Shown: positions 23,061 through 33,735, counted from the first letter of the stretch. The stretch is 64,000 bases of DNA from Excoecaria cochinchinensis (GCA_947683425.1 CANTUQ010000055.1:2592001-2656000), one strand, 5' to 3'. The notes: generated by a model not told the origin, from the letters alone. A program made the numbers and translations.

Positions 23061-23479
23061 ACAGGCCCCCAAAACTGGTCTTCTTCTTCTTCTTCTTTTT
23101 ATTTACATGCATGAATTAAATAAAGCAAAATGAAAAATATTTTATCGAGGAAACCATTACTTCCATTTGTCTATTCGCCCGTGAACGGGCATTATTTTCA
23201 TCACTGGGTAACTTCGGTCTGAGCTGCCTCAGGACGCGGTGTCTGCAGTTGCCCATAGTTTTGGGGAATGTAGTGCCTAGGTGCCTAGGTGAGCCAAAAC
23301 TCAAAGAAAGAAAGAAGAAGACCGTACCTGAGGCAGCTGTCTTCCTGGTCATGAGAATGTACCGAGTCTTCTCCAGACTAACAAAATGTGAGAATTGCTC
23401 TTCTGAGCTGCACTGAGTCAGCTCTAGACTTACAAAGTGCGAGGCTTTTATCTTCTAATGGTGATGTGCCGAGTCTGCT

Positions 23480-23745
23480 CCAAACTTACAAAATGCAGGA
23501 TATATCCTCCGCAGAGGGCTGCACCTAGTCGCTGACAAGACTACCAAAAATGCAGGAGATATCCTCGGCAGAGGACTGCACCGAGCTGCTGACAAGGCTA
23601 TAAAAAGTGCAGGAGATATCCTCCGCAGAGGACTGCACCGAGCCGCTGATAAGGCTATAAAAAGTGCAGGAGATATCCTCTGCAGAGGACTGCACCGAGC
23701 CGCTGACAAGGCTACAAAAAGTGCAGGAGAAATCGATTTGCCTCT
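23480..23745 (-). repeat. Tandem array, 57-bp unit (G, 3' noncoding)
   Basis: Copies start at 23494, 23551, 23608, 23665 and 23722, exactly 57 bp apart, with few differences (unit begins TGCAGGAGATATCCTC). Because 57 is a multiple of three, a repetitive frame stays open on the minus strand, but nothing suggests translation. It occupies the same place as the 125-bp and 36-bp arrays of I. Confidence 0.93.
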
Positions 23746-24072
23746 CAAGAGAAATCGAAAGAAATAACTAGAGTAGACTTTATTTTGTTCGGCTGAATGT
23801 TAATGATGAGTTAAAACTGTCCTTGACTGGCTTTTGCGTGTGTAGCCTTCTTTTGGACCTTTCCTGCAAAACTGTGTGCATAGGAAAATATGCAAGGGAC
23901 TATGCATGCAAGTGTAAATGGCCATGTGCAGATGTTTGCTAAAGAATAGCATAAAATACATGCAGCAATGGATAGACTATGTCCTAGGTGGTTAGGGATC
24001 CATTGAGGATATGGCTTGGCCGCTCGCATTGTATGATGCCTCCTGAGGATCTAAGCAAATGTCATCTTGGCT
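23746..24072 (-). other. 3' noncoding region of G, left of the B insertion
   Basis: The stretch around 23967-24060 (GGATAGACTATGTCCTAGG, GGATCCATTGAGGAT) matches I at 13083-13150. It is continued at 32720 on the other side of element B. Confidence 0.7.
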
Positions 24073-24077
24073 TAGGG
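24073..24077. other. Target-site duplication TAGGG of element B, left copy
   Basis: TAGGG lies immediately before B's TGTAACACCCC; the same 5 bp follow B's last base at 32715-32719. Confidence 0.93.
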
Positions 24078-25440
24078 TGTAACACCCCAAATCGGGCCTA
24101 GTCGGAATCGGAAAGCTAAGTCAGTTAAGTGAAGGGTATTTCGGTAATTTGTGCTTGAGAAAGTTTAGTTAATTAGGACTAAAGTGCAAAGAAAATAATT
24201 AATAAGATGTTAAGTGAGAAATCATCTAGTGGAACAAGTGTATGGTATTTAGGAAGTGATTGGATAAGATTGTGACACTTGGGTTTGTAGGATGATGACA
24301 AGTGGTTTATAGGGAATTGTTAGAGTGTGCTTGAAGTGTATGGAAGTAGGATGTAAGTGGGTTAAGAAATGCTATGGTGTGAGTGGTGTTTGGTGTATTG
24401 AAGATATTTATTCAAGAATTGTTTAAGTGTGTTTGGTGTATGGTGCATGTGTGAGTAAGTCAAAGTGGGCTTGTAATATTGACATGTGGGCCTATAGTAA
24501 GTGGACAAGTGGCTTTGGTAGGTATGCATTTAGTGTTAAAGTGAGACTAAGTGTAAGGAAAAAAGGAGTTCCCGTTTTTGGTCCTCTCATCCTCCATATT
24601 CTCCATTTTCTTTTCCTTTTTCCCTTTCTTTGTTCAATCTCTTGGTTTTGAGGGAATTAGAAGTGATTTGGTGGGGCTTAAGAAGTAAGATTGAAGAGGT
24701 AAGTGGTTAGTGTTTAGTTATTTATGCTTTGATCTTATTTTCCTTCTAGATTTACTTTTGATGTGGGATCTAGGATATGGATTAAGAATAATTTTCTGGG
24801 TTTGTTGTGCAAGGAATTGGTGTTGAGAAAAAGAAGAAAGGAAAAGAGAAGGTAAGAGAGTGAAGAGCAGATTGGTTGAGCTTGATTTCCAGGTTTGGGA
24901 ACTTTCTTTTATCTGTATATGAATTCTTATATATTCATGTATGATATAATCTTCTTGAGTGTGTTGTGATGATTTGTGATGATGGTAGTGAGTGTTGGCT
25001 CAAATGACTTATTGGTGCATGTGAATAGGTTTTGGGTGAAAAACTGGATTAGAATTCACTGGACCTTTCTTCGGTTATTACACTGTATTGGGAGTTTTAG
25101 AACTCCAAATCATTCGATTCTTGAACCATTAGAACCATGAATACCATTACTTTAAATGTCTCAGAAATAGCCTTGGACAAATTCTCGCTCTAAGACATCG
25201 AAAAATTGATTACAAATGTAGTGTCCCTGTTGTGTCGGGTTGTTTGACCAGTATGGGTTGTGGAGTGCATATCTGGAGTTGTAGACATCCAATTGATGTG
25301 AAACTTGTTGCATTTGAAAGCTAAGACGTAGGAGAACATTTGTTAAGAAGACAACTTTTCCTAAAAATGAGGTATAGAGGTCGGTTTTCACGACATTAGT
25401 TTGTAGTAAAAAGCAATTTGTTAGGGGAGCTGAAGCGAGC

Positions 25441-25480
25441 CTCTGTCGCGAGCGCGACAAGGGTCGCGACCTCGCGACAG
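25441..25480 (+). repeat. Isolated 40-nt fold-back unit (B, 5' LTR)
   Basis: Begins CTCTGTCGCGAGCGCGAC and ends GTCGCGACCTCGCGACAG: two palindromic halves that also pair with each other. It lies about 480 bp before the main array and is repeated in the 3' LTR at 30659-30698. Confidence 0.88.
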
Positions 25481-25962
25481 AAAAGTATGTTTTGAGCCTT
25501 TTTTTTTTCTCTATTTTTGAGTCTAGGGTTGACCCGGATCAATCCCGTATCTTTCCCATCAGTTATTATGCATGTTTAGGGTAATTAAATGGCTATATAA
25601 GTAATTATCGTCGGGAAAATTTAGGAGTATGCTTAAGATTGATGATTAGCTAGTATATAATAGTAGATATATCATGGTGAAGGATGAGGATTAATATTTG
25701 TTGATAACATGAGTAACCTAAGCATGAATGCAATTAACGTGGGTGCAATTGATGAATAATACTGTTATTATAGATTGTGTAAATGAAAATTGTTGGTAGC
25801 ATGTTTTATTGAAATTTTTATACGAATGTTGGATTTATGTTGTTAATGATGTGTAACTTGCTGGAGATGAGGTAAGAGACCTTGGGATGTGTTTTGTGTG
25901 GTTGTGGATGAGTTTGAGGAAGGAAAGATCTTGCAAAATTCTGCAGATTTTTGGAATCATGA

Positions 25963-26299
25963 CTCTGTCGCGATCGCGACATTGTCGCGAGCGCGACAGA
26001 GACCGATGATTCGGATGTTGTGCCATCGCGAGCACGCGACGCAGTCGCGAGCCCGCGATAGCAATAGCTTGTCTGCTCTCTGTCGCGAGCGCGACAACCG
26101 TCGCGATCGCGACAGAGCACATTGTTGGCCTGTGCTATCGCGAGCACGCGACTTGTCGCGACCCCGCGATAGCAATACTTGTCCTCTGTCGCGATCGCGA
26201 GCGCGACAGAGCCGGGCCCTTCTCTCCTTCCCGCGATCGCGAAGTCCGTCGCGAGTGCACAGCGAAGAGACTATGGTCTCTGTCGCGAGCGCGACAGAT
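25963..26299 (+). repeat. Array of about seven CpG-rich fold-back units (B, 5' LTR)
   Basis: Units at 25963-26001, 26023-26062, 26078-26117, 26134-26173, 26184-26211, about 26230-26262 and 26278-26299. Full units are 39-40 nt: two arms of the type CTCTGTCGCGAGCGCGAC and GTCGCGATCGCGACAGAG; alternate units use TATCGCGAGC...CGCGATA. The period is about 55-60 bp. Some units are shortened here but full in the 3' LTR. CpG density is extreme against AT-rich surroundings. Confidence 0.93.
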
Positions 26300-26612
26300 G
26301 TGTTGTGTTAAATGAGTTTTCTTTGGTGATTTTAATGTTTGAATTCCGAACTTGTGGCACTTTTAGGTTTATAATTGGACTATTTTGTGAAGTATTTTAA
26401 TATAATTGGATGTACTATGCATATCTATACTTATGATCTTTCTCTAAGATTATTATGATATGCTTAAGTGTAAATTGTATGATGCATTACTGACTTTATG
26501 ATTTCATTCATATGTCTCACCTATGGCTGATTATGTATAATGATATAAATTATGTGATGTGAGATATGATTTGTATGATGCATGACCTGCGAGAGTCAGT
26601 CTAGTGGATAGT

Positions 26613-26624
26613 TAGGCATGCCTA
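26613..26624. promoter_or_regulatory. Shared LTR palindrome TAGGCATGCCTA (B, 5' LTR)
   Basis: In the context CTAGTGGATAGT-TAGGCATGCCTA-ATAG, about 310 bp after the fold-back array. The 3' LTR copy is at 31857-31868. Confidence 0.72.
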
Positions 26625-27429
26625 ATAGAGTCTACGTATGTGTAGCTGCAGCGCCCCTTTGAACGATTTGGACCCTGATCAGGTCCCCGAATGGTTCCTC
26701 GCGAACCCCTATAATGTGTATGTGTATGGATCTTGTTTAAGGTCCTGTTCAATGAAATGTTGCCTTCCGACTTGTACCTGTATGGTACATTATATTATGT
26801 GTTCGATTCGTACCCGTAAGGTACCATTCAGTACTCGTTATCCACTATTGTGAGTCAGCAGGTGTATGATTTGTTATATCATGTTTATAAGTATGCGGTT
26901 CTGATCAGTTATGATTATAGATATGTGAACTAATAAGTGCAGATTTATTGGCTCTCTGGAACACCGTGATTGGAATGCAATATCGTATTGTTACTTATGT
27001 TAAGGATTAATGTTGCGCAACGGAAGTGTGATGGTATTGTGATTATGTATCTATGCATGATGTATTTTCAAAAGCTTGATTCTCCAACGTGTTCGGTAAA
27101 TGTATGCAAATGAGGACCTGTACTAGTATAACGATACAAGTATTGGCATATAGGTGTATTAATACTGACCTGTAATGTATAGGTAGGTCTTGCATGTGAA
27201 GTTATATGTAGTTATGCATGAATATACTTACATTTTGTATGATGATGTTGACTTGGTTTGTGTCGCACATAAGGATATGAATATGACAAGAAACAATTGA
27301 ATGCACAGCTATTATATGTAAACATATATATATTTCTCGGTAAGAACTATGTGTGTATGAGATTTGCATGTGTTATGCCTCGACGACCATTGTGAATGGC
27401 CGTCCATATTATTATGTTTGTTTTCCCCA

Positions 27430-27469
27430 CTAAGCGTTATCGCTTAGCACGGGTTCTTTTATCCCGTGC
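27430..27469 (+). promoter_or_regulatory. Conserved double hairpin (B, 5' LTR only)
   Basis: First hairpin CTAAGCGTTATCGCTTAG (27430-27447), then a second with 7-bp arms GCACGGG (27447-27453) and CCCGTGC (27463-27469), followed by AGGTGGCAGG. It lies about 380 bp before the LTR end. The 3' LTR has lost the first hairpin in a deletion. Confidence 0.82.
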
Positions 27470-27852
27470 AGGTGGCAGGTTTGCTTTTGTTCGGGTCACG
27501 CATCTGCAGAGTCAGCCACATAGGAGCTAGAAGTTTTGTATCTTGTTCAGCTTTTGTAATGTAGAATTTTTGTATATCGGTGTAATATGTATAAGTAATA
27601 ATATGTAAAGAGAACGATGTAATATTTCAGACTCCTATTGTATGATTGTAAAATTGTAGATGTGTATGTTTTCGTTTAAAATATGCGCGGTTATGAATAT
27701 GTATGTTCAGATTTTTGCTCTTTAAAAGTTTTAATTCTTTCACAATTATATACGCTTCGTATCGTTTCTGTTCGGTAACACACCTACTCGTACGGCTTCC
27801 TACTTCCTTGCGGATGGGTTCGCCTACGTATGAGTTGGGGTGTTACATTTAG

Positions 27853-27864
27853 TGGTATCAGAGC
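27853..27864 (+). other. Primer binding site, initiator Met tRNA (element B)
   Basis: TGGTATCAGAGC, five bases after the 5' LTR end, identical to the site of A. Confidence 0.92.
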
Positions 27865-28004
27865 ACAAGATTCTGGTTGCCTTATTTGTTTGAGTATTGG
27901 GTCTTTGTATGTTACTTGTTATGCGTCGAGTCTTTGTTTGAGAGTCAGTTTTGTGTCGTGGCCTAATGCAGATGTGTTTTGTCATGTGTGTGTTTAATGG
28001 TTAG

Positions 28005-28523
28005 ATGGAGTCTGACCCTAGTGAAAAGGTGGATGCGACGACAGAAGGTGTAAATCCAGTTAGTGTTGATCAGAGTGTTTCCGAGCATCCTCTGGCTAGG
28101 GATTCTGGTTCTGTTTCCGATGATAGGGCACTAGTGCGAGGATTGGTTCGGATTTTGGATAGGTTGACTACCCCTCATGTTCTTCAAGATTTCGCTCGGA
28201 AGGGATGTCAGAAGAGAAAAATGTCGAGTAAAGAGGTACCAGCGGGTAAAAAGATTCGAGAAGTTCCGGTATGCCAATTCTGTCAGAAGCAACATTGGGG
28301 TCCTTGTCGGAAGCTCACTGGAGCTTGTTTCCGATGTGGTAGCAAAGCCCATCAGCTTGCCAATTGTCCGAAGTCAAAGGAGAATCTAACTAGGCAAACT
28401 AGGAAGGATATAGAGGATTTGCTTAGAACCACTCGTGGGCCAACAAGGCTTGTTGAGCACCGTAGTGTAGTGACAGAGCCTGTAGAACCTTCTGGTAAGT
28501 TTTATTTTGAAGTGTTCGAGTAA
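28005..28523 (+). CDS. Miniature Gag (nucleocapsid-like) ORF of element B
   Basis: Intact 172-aa frame starting MESDPSEK and ending GKFYFEVFE. The N-terminal 65 residues are acidic and resemble the start of a Tekay gag. The capsid domain seen in element A (WIEKVERI to AEYEAEF) is missing. Then come a Lys-rich linker, a CQFCQKQHWGPC cluster (about residues 88-99) and a CCHC zinc knuckle CFRCGSKAHQLANC (about 106-119), aligned with the paired clusters in A's Gag. It would bind element RNA rather than form a particle alone, perhaps joining particles made by an autonomous partner (inference). No stop or frameshift interrupts it although no pol remains. Confidence 0.75.
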   Translation: MESDPSEKVDATTEGVNPVSVDQSVSEHPLARDSGSVSDDRALVRGLVRILDRLTTPHVLQDFARKGCQKRKMSSKEVPAGKKIREVPVCQFCQKQHWGPCRKLTGACFRCGSKAHQLANCPKSKENLTRQTRKDIEDLLRTTRGPTRLVEHRSVVTEPVEPSGKFYFEVFE

Positions 28524-29278
28524 AATTGTTTAGTAATCTGAGGTAGAAGGGTATTTGGATTCCATAAGGTTTTGGTAGTACCCTATATACCTGTCAGCTA
28601 TCTCCAGAAAAGTATTTGAATGAAAGCATATTAAATCATGGGGATGGGACTAAATGCATCATTACAGCATTATTTGCATTTCCTCAGCATCACTCTGCAT
28701 ACATGAGCCATCACATTTTCATTGTATCATAATCCCTTTGACCATACATGAAAAGCATTTGTATATGTGTTTTGATTGAGAGAAAGCTGACAGGGTGTAC
28801 GTGTACTATTTGCTATTAGGAACAAGAGTAGTAGGGGTAAGTATAAGCAAGTAAGTGGATGGAATTGCGGACTTCTGTATAAGATGATTAAATAATAAGT
28901 ACTGTAAGAGTATGTGATGATTTAAAAGTGAAAACCAAATTGTGACTAGTGATACTAGTAATTTAGGAGAGAATGTTATAGTCATTTTGATCAAGAGAAG
29001 AGTATAGTGAATGTGTGAACGATTCTGTATCTAAAGGACGTGAAGTGTTATGAGAAGGGAGTTAAGTGAAAAGATTGACATGATGGTGACAGAATGCAAA
29101 TGATCTGTAACTCAAGATTATGGAGATGTTTATTTAGTGAGAAGGATTTCTACTATATGTCCTGATACTAGTAAAAAAAAATGACTTGAATAGTATAATG
29201 TTAGTGTGTGAATGTTAGTAATAAAGATTTTGAAATTAAGAAAATCAAATATAAGTGAATTTCGAGGACGAAATTCTT
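28524..29278 (+). other. Noncoding internal remainder of element B
   Basis: About 750 bp, AT-rich, with no pol motif in any frame read. It joins the gag-like ORF to the polypurine tract and is probably scrambled remains of the internal domain. Confidence 0.6.
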
Positions 29279-29294
29279 TTAAGGAGGGTAGATT
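29279..29294 (+). other. Polypurine tract, element B
   Basis: TTAAGGAGGGTAGATT directly before the 3' LTR, preceded by TTTCGAGGACGAAATTC, the sequence that ends integrase in many Tekay elements. The 3' end of pol therefore survives as a short stub. Confidence 0.88.
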
Positions 29295-32200
29295 TGTAAC
29301 ACCCCAAATCGGGCATAGTCGGAATCGGAAAGCTAAGTCAGTTAAGTGAAGGGTATTTCGGTAATTTGTGCTTGAGAAAGTTTGGTTAATTAGGACTAAA
29401 GTGCAAAGAAAATAATTAATAAGATGTTAAGTGAGAAATCATCTAGTGGAACATGTGTATGGTATTTAGGAAGTGATTGGATAAGATTGTGACACTTGGG
29501 TTTGTAGGATGATGACAAGTGGTTTATAGGGAATTGTTAGAGTGTGCTTGAAGTGTATGGAAGTAGGATGTAAGTGGGTTAAGAAATGCTGTGGTGTGAG
29601 TGGTGTTTGGTGTATTGAAGATATTTATTCAAGAATTGTTTAAGTGTGTTTGGTGTATGGTGCATGTGTGAGTAAGTCAAAGTGGGCTTGTAATATTGAC
29701 ATGTGGGCCTATAGTAAGTGGACAAGTGGCTTTGGTAGGTATGCATTTAGTGTTAAAGTGAGACTAAGTGTAAGGAAAAAAGGAGTTCCCGTTTTTGGTC
29801 CTCTCATCCTCCATATTCTCCATTTTCTTTTCCTTTTTCCCTTTCTTTGTTCAATCTCTTGGTTTTGAGGGAATTAGAAGTGATTTGGTGGGGCTTAAGA
29901 AGTAAGATTGAAGAGGTAAGTGGTTAGTGTTTAGTTATTTATGCTTTGATCTTATTTTCCTTCTAGATTTACTTTTGATGTGGGATCTAGGATATGGATT
30001 AAGAATAATTTTCTGGGTTTGTTGTGCAAGGAATTGGTGTTGAGAAAAAGAAGAAAGGAAAAGAGAAGGTAAGAGAGTGAAGAGCAGATTGGTTGAGCTT
30101 GATTTCCAGGTTTGGGAACTTTCTTTTATCTGTATATGAATTCTTATATATTCATGTATGATATAATCTTCTTGAGTGTGTTGTGATGATTTGTGATGAT
30201 GGTAGTGAGTGTTGGCTCAAATGACTTATTGGTGCATGTGAATAGGTTTTGGGTGAAAAACTGGATTAGAATTCACTGGACCTTTCTTCGGTTATTACGC
30301 TGTTTTGGGAGTTTTAGAACTCCAAATCATTCGATTCTTGAACCATTAGAACCATGAATGCCATTACTTTAAATGTCTCAGAAATAGCCTTGGACAAATT
30401 CTCGCTCTAAGACATCGAACAATTGATTACAAATGTAGTGTCCCTGTTGTGTCGGGTTGTTTGACCAGTATGGGTTGTGGAGTGCATATCTGGAGTTGTA
30501 GACATTCAATTGATGTGAAACTTGTTTCAGTTGAAAGCTAAGACGTTGGAGAACATTTGTTAAGAAGACAACTTTTCCTAAAAATGAGGTTTAGAGGTCG
30601 GTTTTCACGACATTAGTTTGTAGTAAAAAGCAGTTTGTTAGGGGAGCTGAAGCGAGCCTCTGTCGCGAGCGCGACAAGGGTCGCGACCTCGCGACAGAAA
30701 AGTATGTTTTGAGCCTTTTTTTTTCTCTATTTTTGAGTCTAGGGTTGACTCGGATCAATCCCGTATCTTTCCCATCAGTTATTATGCATGTTTAGGGTAA
30801 TTAAATGGCTATATAAGTAATTATCGTCGGGAAAATTTAGGAGTATGCTTAAGATTGATGATTAGCTAGTATATAATAGTAGATATATCTTGGTGAAGGA
30901 TGAGGATTAATATGTGTTGATAACATGAGTAACCTAAGCATGAATGCAATTAACGTGGGTGCAATTGATGAATAATACTGTTATTATAGATTGTGTAAAT
31001 GAATATTGTTGGTAGCATGTTTTATTGAAATTTTTATACGAATGTTGGATTTATGTTGTTAATGATGTGTAACTTGCTGGAGATGAGGTAAGAGACCTTG
31101 GGATGTGTTTTGTGTGGTTGTGGATGAGTTTGAGGAAGGAAAGATCTTGCAAAATTCTGCAGATTTTTGGAATCATGACTCTGTCGCGATCGCGACATTG
31201 TCGCGATCGCGACATTGTCGCGAGCGCGACAGAGACCGATGATTCGGATGTTGTGCCATCGCGAGCACGCGACGCAGTCGCGAGCCCGCGATAGCAATAG
31301 CTTGTCTGCTCTCTGTCGCGATCGCGACAGAGCACATTGTTGGCCTGTGGTATCGCGAGCACGCGACTTGTCGCGACCCCGCAATAGCAATACTTGTCCT
31401 CTGTCGCGATCGCGACAACATCGCGAGCGCGACAGAGCCGGGCCCTTCTCTCCTTCCCGCGATCGCGAAGTCCGTCGCGAGTGCACAGCGAAGAGACTAT
31501 GGTCTCTGTCGCGAGCGCGACAGGCATCGCGAGCGCGACAGATGTGTTGTGTTAAATGAGTTTTCTTTGGTGATTTTAATGTTTGAATTCCGAACTTGTG
31601 GCACTTTTAGGTTTATAATTGGACTATTTTGTGAAGTATTTTAATATAATTGGATGTACTATGCATATCTATACTTATGATCTTTCTCTAAGATTATTAT
31701 GATATGCTTAAGTGTAAATTGTATGATGCATTACTGACTTTATGATTTCATTCATATGTCTCACCTATGGCTGATTATGTATAATGATATAAATTATGTG
31801 ATGTGAGATATGATTTGTATGATGCATGACCTGCGAGAGTCAGTCTAGTGGATAGTTAGGCATGCCTAATAGAGTCTACGTATGTGTAGCTGCAGCGCCC
31901 CTTTGAACGATTTGGACCCTGATCAGGTCCCCGAATGGTTCCTCGCGAACCCCTATAATGTGTATGTGTATGGATCTTGTTTAAGGTCCTGTTCAATGAA
32001 ATGTTGCCTTCCGACTTGTACCTGTATGGTACATTATATTATGTGTTCGATTCGTACCCGTAAGGTACCATTCAGTACTCGTTATCCACTATTGTGAGTC
32101 AGCAGGTGTATGATTTGTTATATCATGTTTATAAGTATGCGGTTCTGATCAGTTATGATTATAGATATGTGAACTAATAAGTGCAGATTTATTGGCTCTC

Positions 32201-32714
32201 TGGAACACCGTGATTGGAATGCAATATCGTATTGTTACTTATGTTAAGGATTAATGTTGCGCAACGGAAGTGTGATGGTATTGTGATTATGTATCTATGC
32301 ATGATGGCAGGTGGCAGGTTTGCTTTTATCCCGTGCAGGTGGCAGGTTTGCTTTTGTTCGGGTCACGCATCTGCAGAGTCAGCCACATAGGAGCTAGAAG
32401 TTTTGTATCTTGTTCAGCTTTTGTAATGTAGAATTTTTGTATATCGGTGTAATATGTATAAGTAATAATATGTAAAGAGAACGATGTAATATTTCAGACT
32501 CCTATTGTATGATTGTAAAATTGTAGATGTGTATGTTTTCGTTTAAAATATGCGCGGTTATGAATATGTATGTTCAGATTTTTGCTCTTTAAAAGTTTTA
32601 ATTCTTTCACAATTATATACGCTTCGTATCGTTTCTGTTCGGTAACACACCTACTCGTACGGCTTCCTACTTCCTTGCGGATGGGTTCGCCTACGTATGA
32701 GTTGGGGTGTTACA
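29295..32714 (+). mobile_element. 3' LTR of element B, 3420 bp, with internal deletion
   Basis: Same ends as the 5' LTR. Relative to it, about 400 bp (from about 27066 to 27460) are replaced at 32307-32335 by a short repeat of the GCAGGTGGCAGG junction, removing the conserved hairpin. The fold-back array (31179-31541) differs by several unit gains and losses; the rest differs by few substitutions. Confidence 0.94.
31179..31541 (+). repeat. Fold-back array, rearranged version (B, 3' LTR)
   Basis: Same seven-unit plan as 25963-26299. One extra TTGTCGCGATCGCGACA repeat lies in unit 1; unit 3 is shortened to a single palindrome; unit 5 is full length (39 nt); unit 7 is doubled with a GGCAT joint. 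All changes fall within units, not in spacers. Confidence 0.92.
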
Positions 32715-32719
32715 TAGGG
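32715..32719. other. Target-site duplication TAGGG of element B, right copy
   Basis: Matches 24073-24077 and directly follows B's terminal TGTTACA. Confidence 0.93.
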
Positions 32720-33735
32720 ACTCTAACCTGTAAACTCTTCAGAGAGAACCGTTAAGTGTGCGTCTTTGCCCCCTGTTCAACGAGCATCCATTCTGGACTC
32801 TGACTCACGTCCTAAATTATACATTATCTGACTGAAGGAAGGTCATCCGAAGTAATGCCGCCTTATCGCTCCATGTATAGGAAGTCATTATTTTAAAGGT
32901 AGTGCGTCCCTTGTGGATTTTGACACCAGCTTTTCTTTGTGGGAAATGCGTCCCTTTAGGGAATTTCACATAACCCTGTGCCTAACTTTTGCCTGGAATG
33001 GACCCAACCCAATCCAGCGGCTTTTTTCTTTTTTTTTTTATTTTTTTTAATTTTTTTTATACAAAAAAAATGAAGCTACTGTTAGAGCCTCCTTCCATAG
33101 CAATCGGCAATTATTTGTTGAGATATCTTCTCCTAAACAACGATTATATCCCCTCGACTTCTCTAGCGAAGATGTTGTTTGATCGGGTGAGGTGGCGGAT
33201 AAAATTAATTCTATGCCCCTAGCTCTAGTTATGTTCGACAGTTTGGAGGGATTTAAGATGCTGTGAGGCTCCCTCTTTCTTTCTAGGGTGGCATCTTATC
33301 CTCGGCCTCCACCCCTATGTACCATAGCCTCTTGGACATAGCTGCTTCCCAAAAATGTCATACTGCAGGTTAGAGACTACACCCTTGCTTCCACAGGTGT
33401 ATGAGAGAGAAAGGTACTTAGCCCTGCGGTAGACAATGGGACCCATCGGCTTAGGCATCTGATCGGTGAGAGCAGAAGCAAAGTATAGCCATTTAGATTT
33501 CACACATTCAGTAATGAATGATATTTATCTTTTTATTAATAAACTAGAAAATAATGACACATGTATTTGCAAAGATTGTGTACATTTCGGTACGATTTCA
33601 TCATACATGATCTTTATCTAACATCGATTCAAAATGCAAAACTACATCTGATCTCAGAGTATATCTTGTAAGCATCAAACTCCTGTCTCCAATCAGCCCT
33701 CTCGGGTCTTCACGATTGAATATTTTCTCTCATAC
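32720..33735 (-). other. 3' noncoding region of G, right of the B insertion
   Basis: Parallel to I at 13195-14340 with the same conserved words (TCTTTGCCCCC, GTAGTGCGTCCCTTGTGGAT, CCAATCAGCCCTCTCGGG). Homology ends near 33735. No gene is seen; the T-rich run 33020-33070 is low complexity. Confidence 0.7.

Larger units (their letters stand above)
20477..23247 (-). mobile_element. 3' LTR of element G
   Basis: Plus-strand text TGTGACGCGCGCC...GGTGTCTGCA matches 38143-40917 (TGTGACGCGCGCC...GGTGTCTACA) along its length, with indels at the fold-back clusters (22925-23060) and a longer C run near 22792. No internal gene. Confidence 0.92.
24078..27847 (+). mobile_element. 5' LTR of element B, 3770 bp
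   Basis: TGTAACACCCC...GGGGTGTTACA. It contains a single 40-nt fold-back (25441-25480), the main array (25963-26299), palindrome TAGGCATGCCTA (26613-26624), GTACC repeats (26777-26825) and the conserved double hairpin (27430-27469). Its open frames, including 24427-24651 duplicated at 29644-29868, follow from LTR identity and show no family resemblance. Confidence 0.95.
24078..32714 (+). mobile_element. Element B: non-autonomous LTR element with mini-gag (TR-GAG-like)
   Basis: 8637 bp with a perfect 5-bp duplication (TAGGG), LTRs of 3770 and 3420 bp, and an internal region of only 1447 bp. It keeps the Met-tRNA primer site, a short gag-like ORF and the Tekay-style polypurine tract, but no protease, RT, RNase H or integrase. 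This fits the plant class of terminal-repeat elements with only a gag domain (TR-GAG), presumably moved by a Tekay partner. The LTRs are nearly identical outside the fold-back arrays and one deletion, so insertion is recent. It lies inside G. Confidence 0.93.

Noticed and set aside
23455..23748. Repetitive 97-aa minus-strand frame
   Set aside because: It is a by-product of the 57-bp tandem array, whose length is a multiple of three.
24427..24651. 74-aa frame repeated identically at 29644-29868
   Set aside because: Its conservation is explained by recent LTR duplication, and no family resemblance was seen.
25818..26311. Overlapping Arg/Ser/Asp-rich open frames on both strands (also 31034-31559)
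   Set aside because: They arise because the CpG-rich palindromes lack stop codons in all frames. The predicted peptides only mirror the fold-back repeat and change with array indels.
26638..26853. 71-aa frame conserved in both B LTRs (also 31882-32097)
   Set aside because: The open frame spans LTR regulatory blocks and the identity is again LTR duplication.
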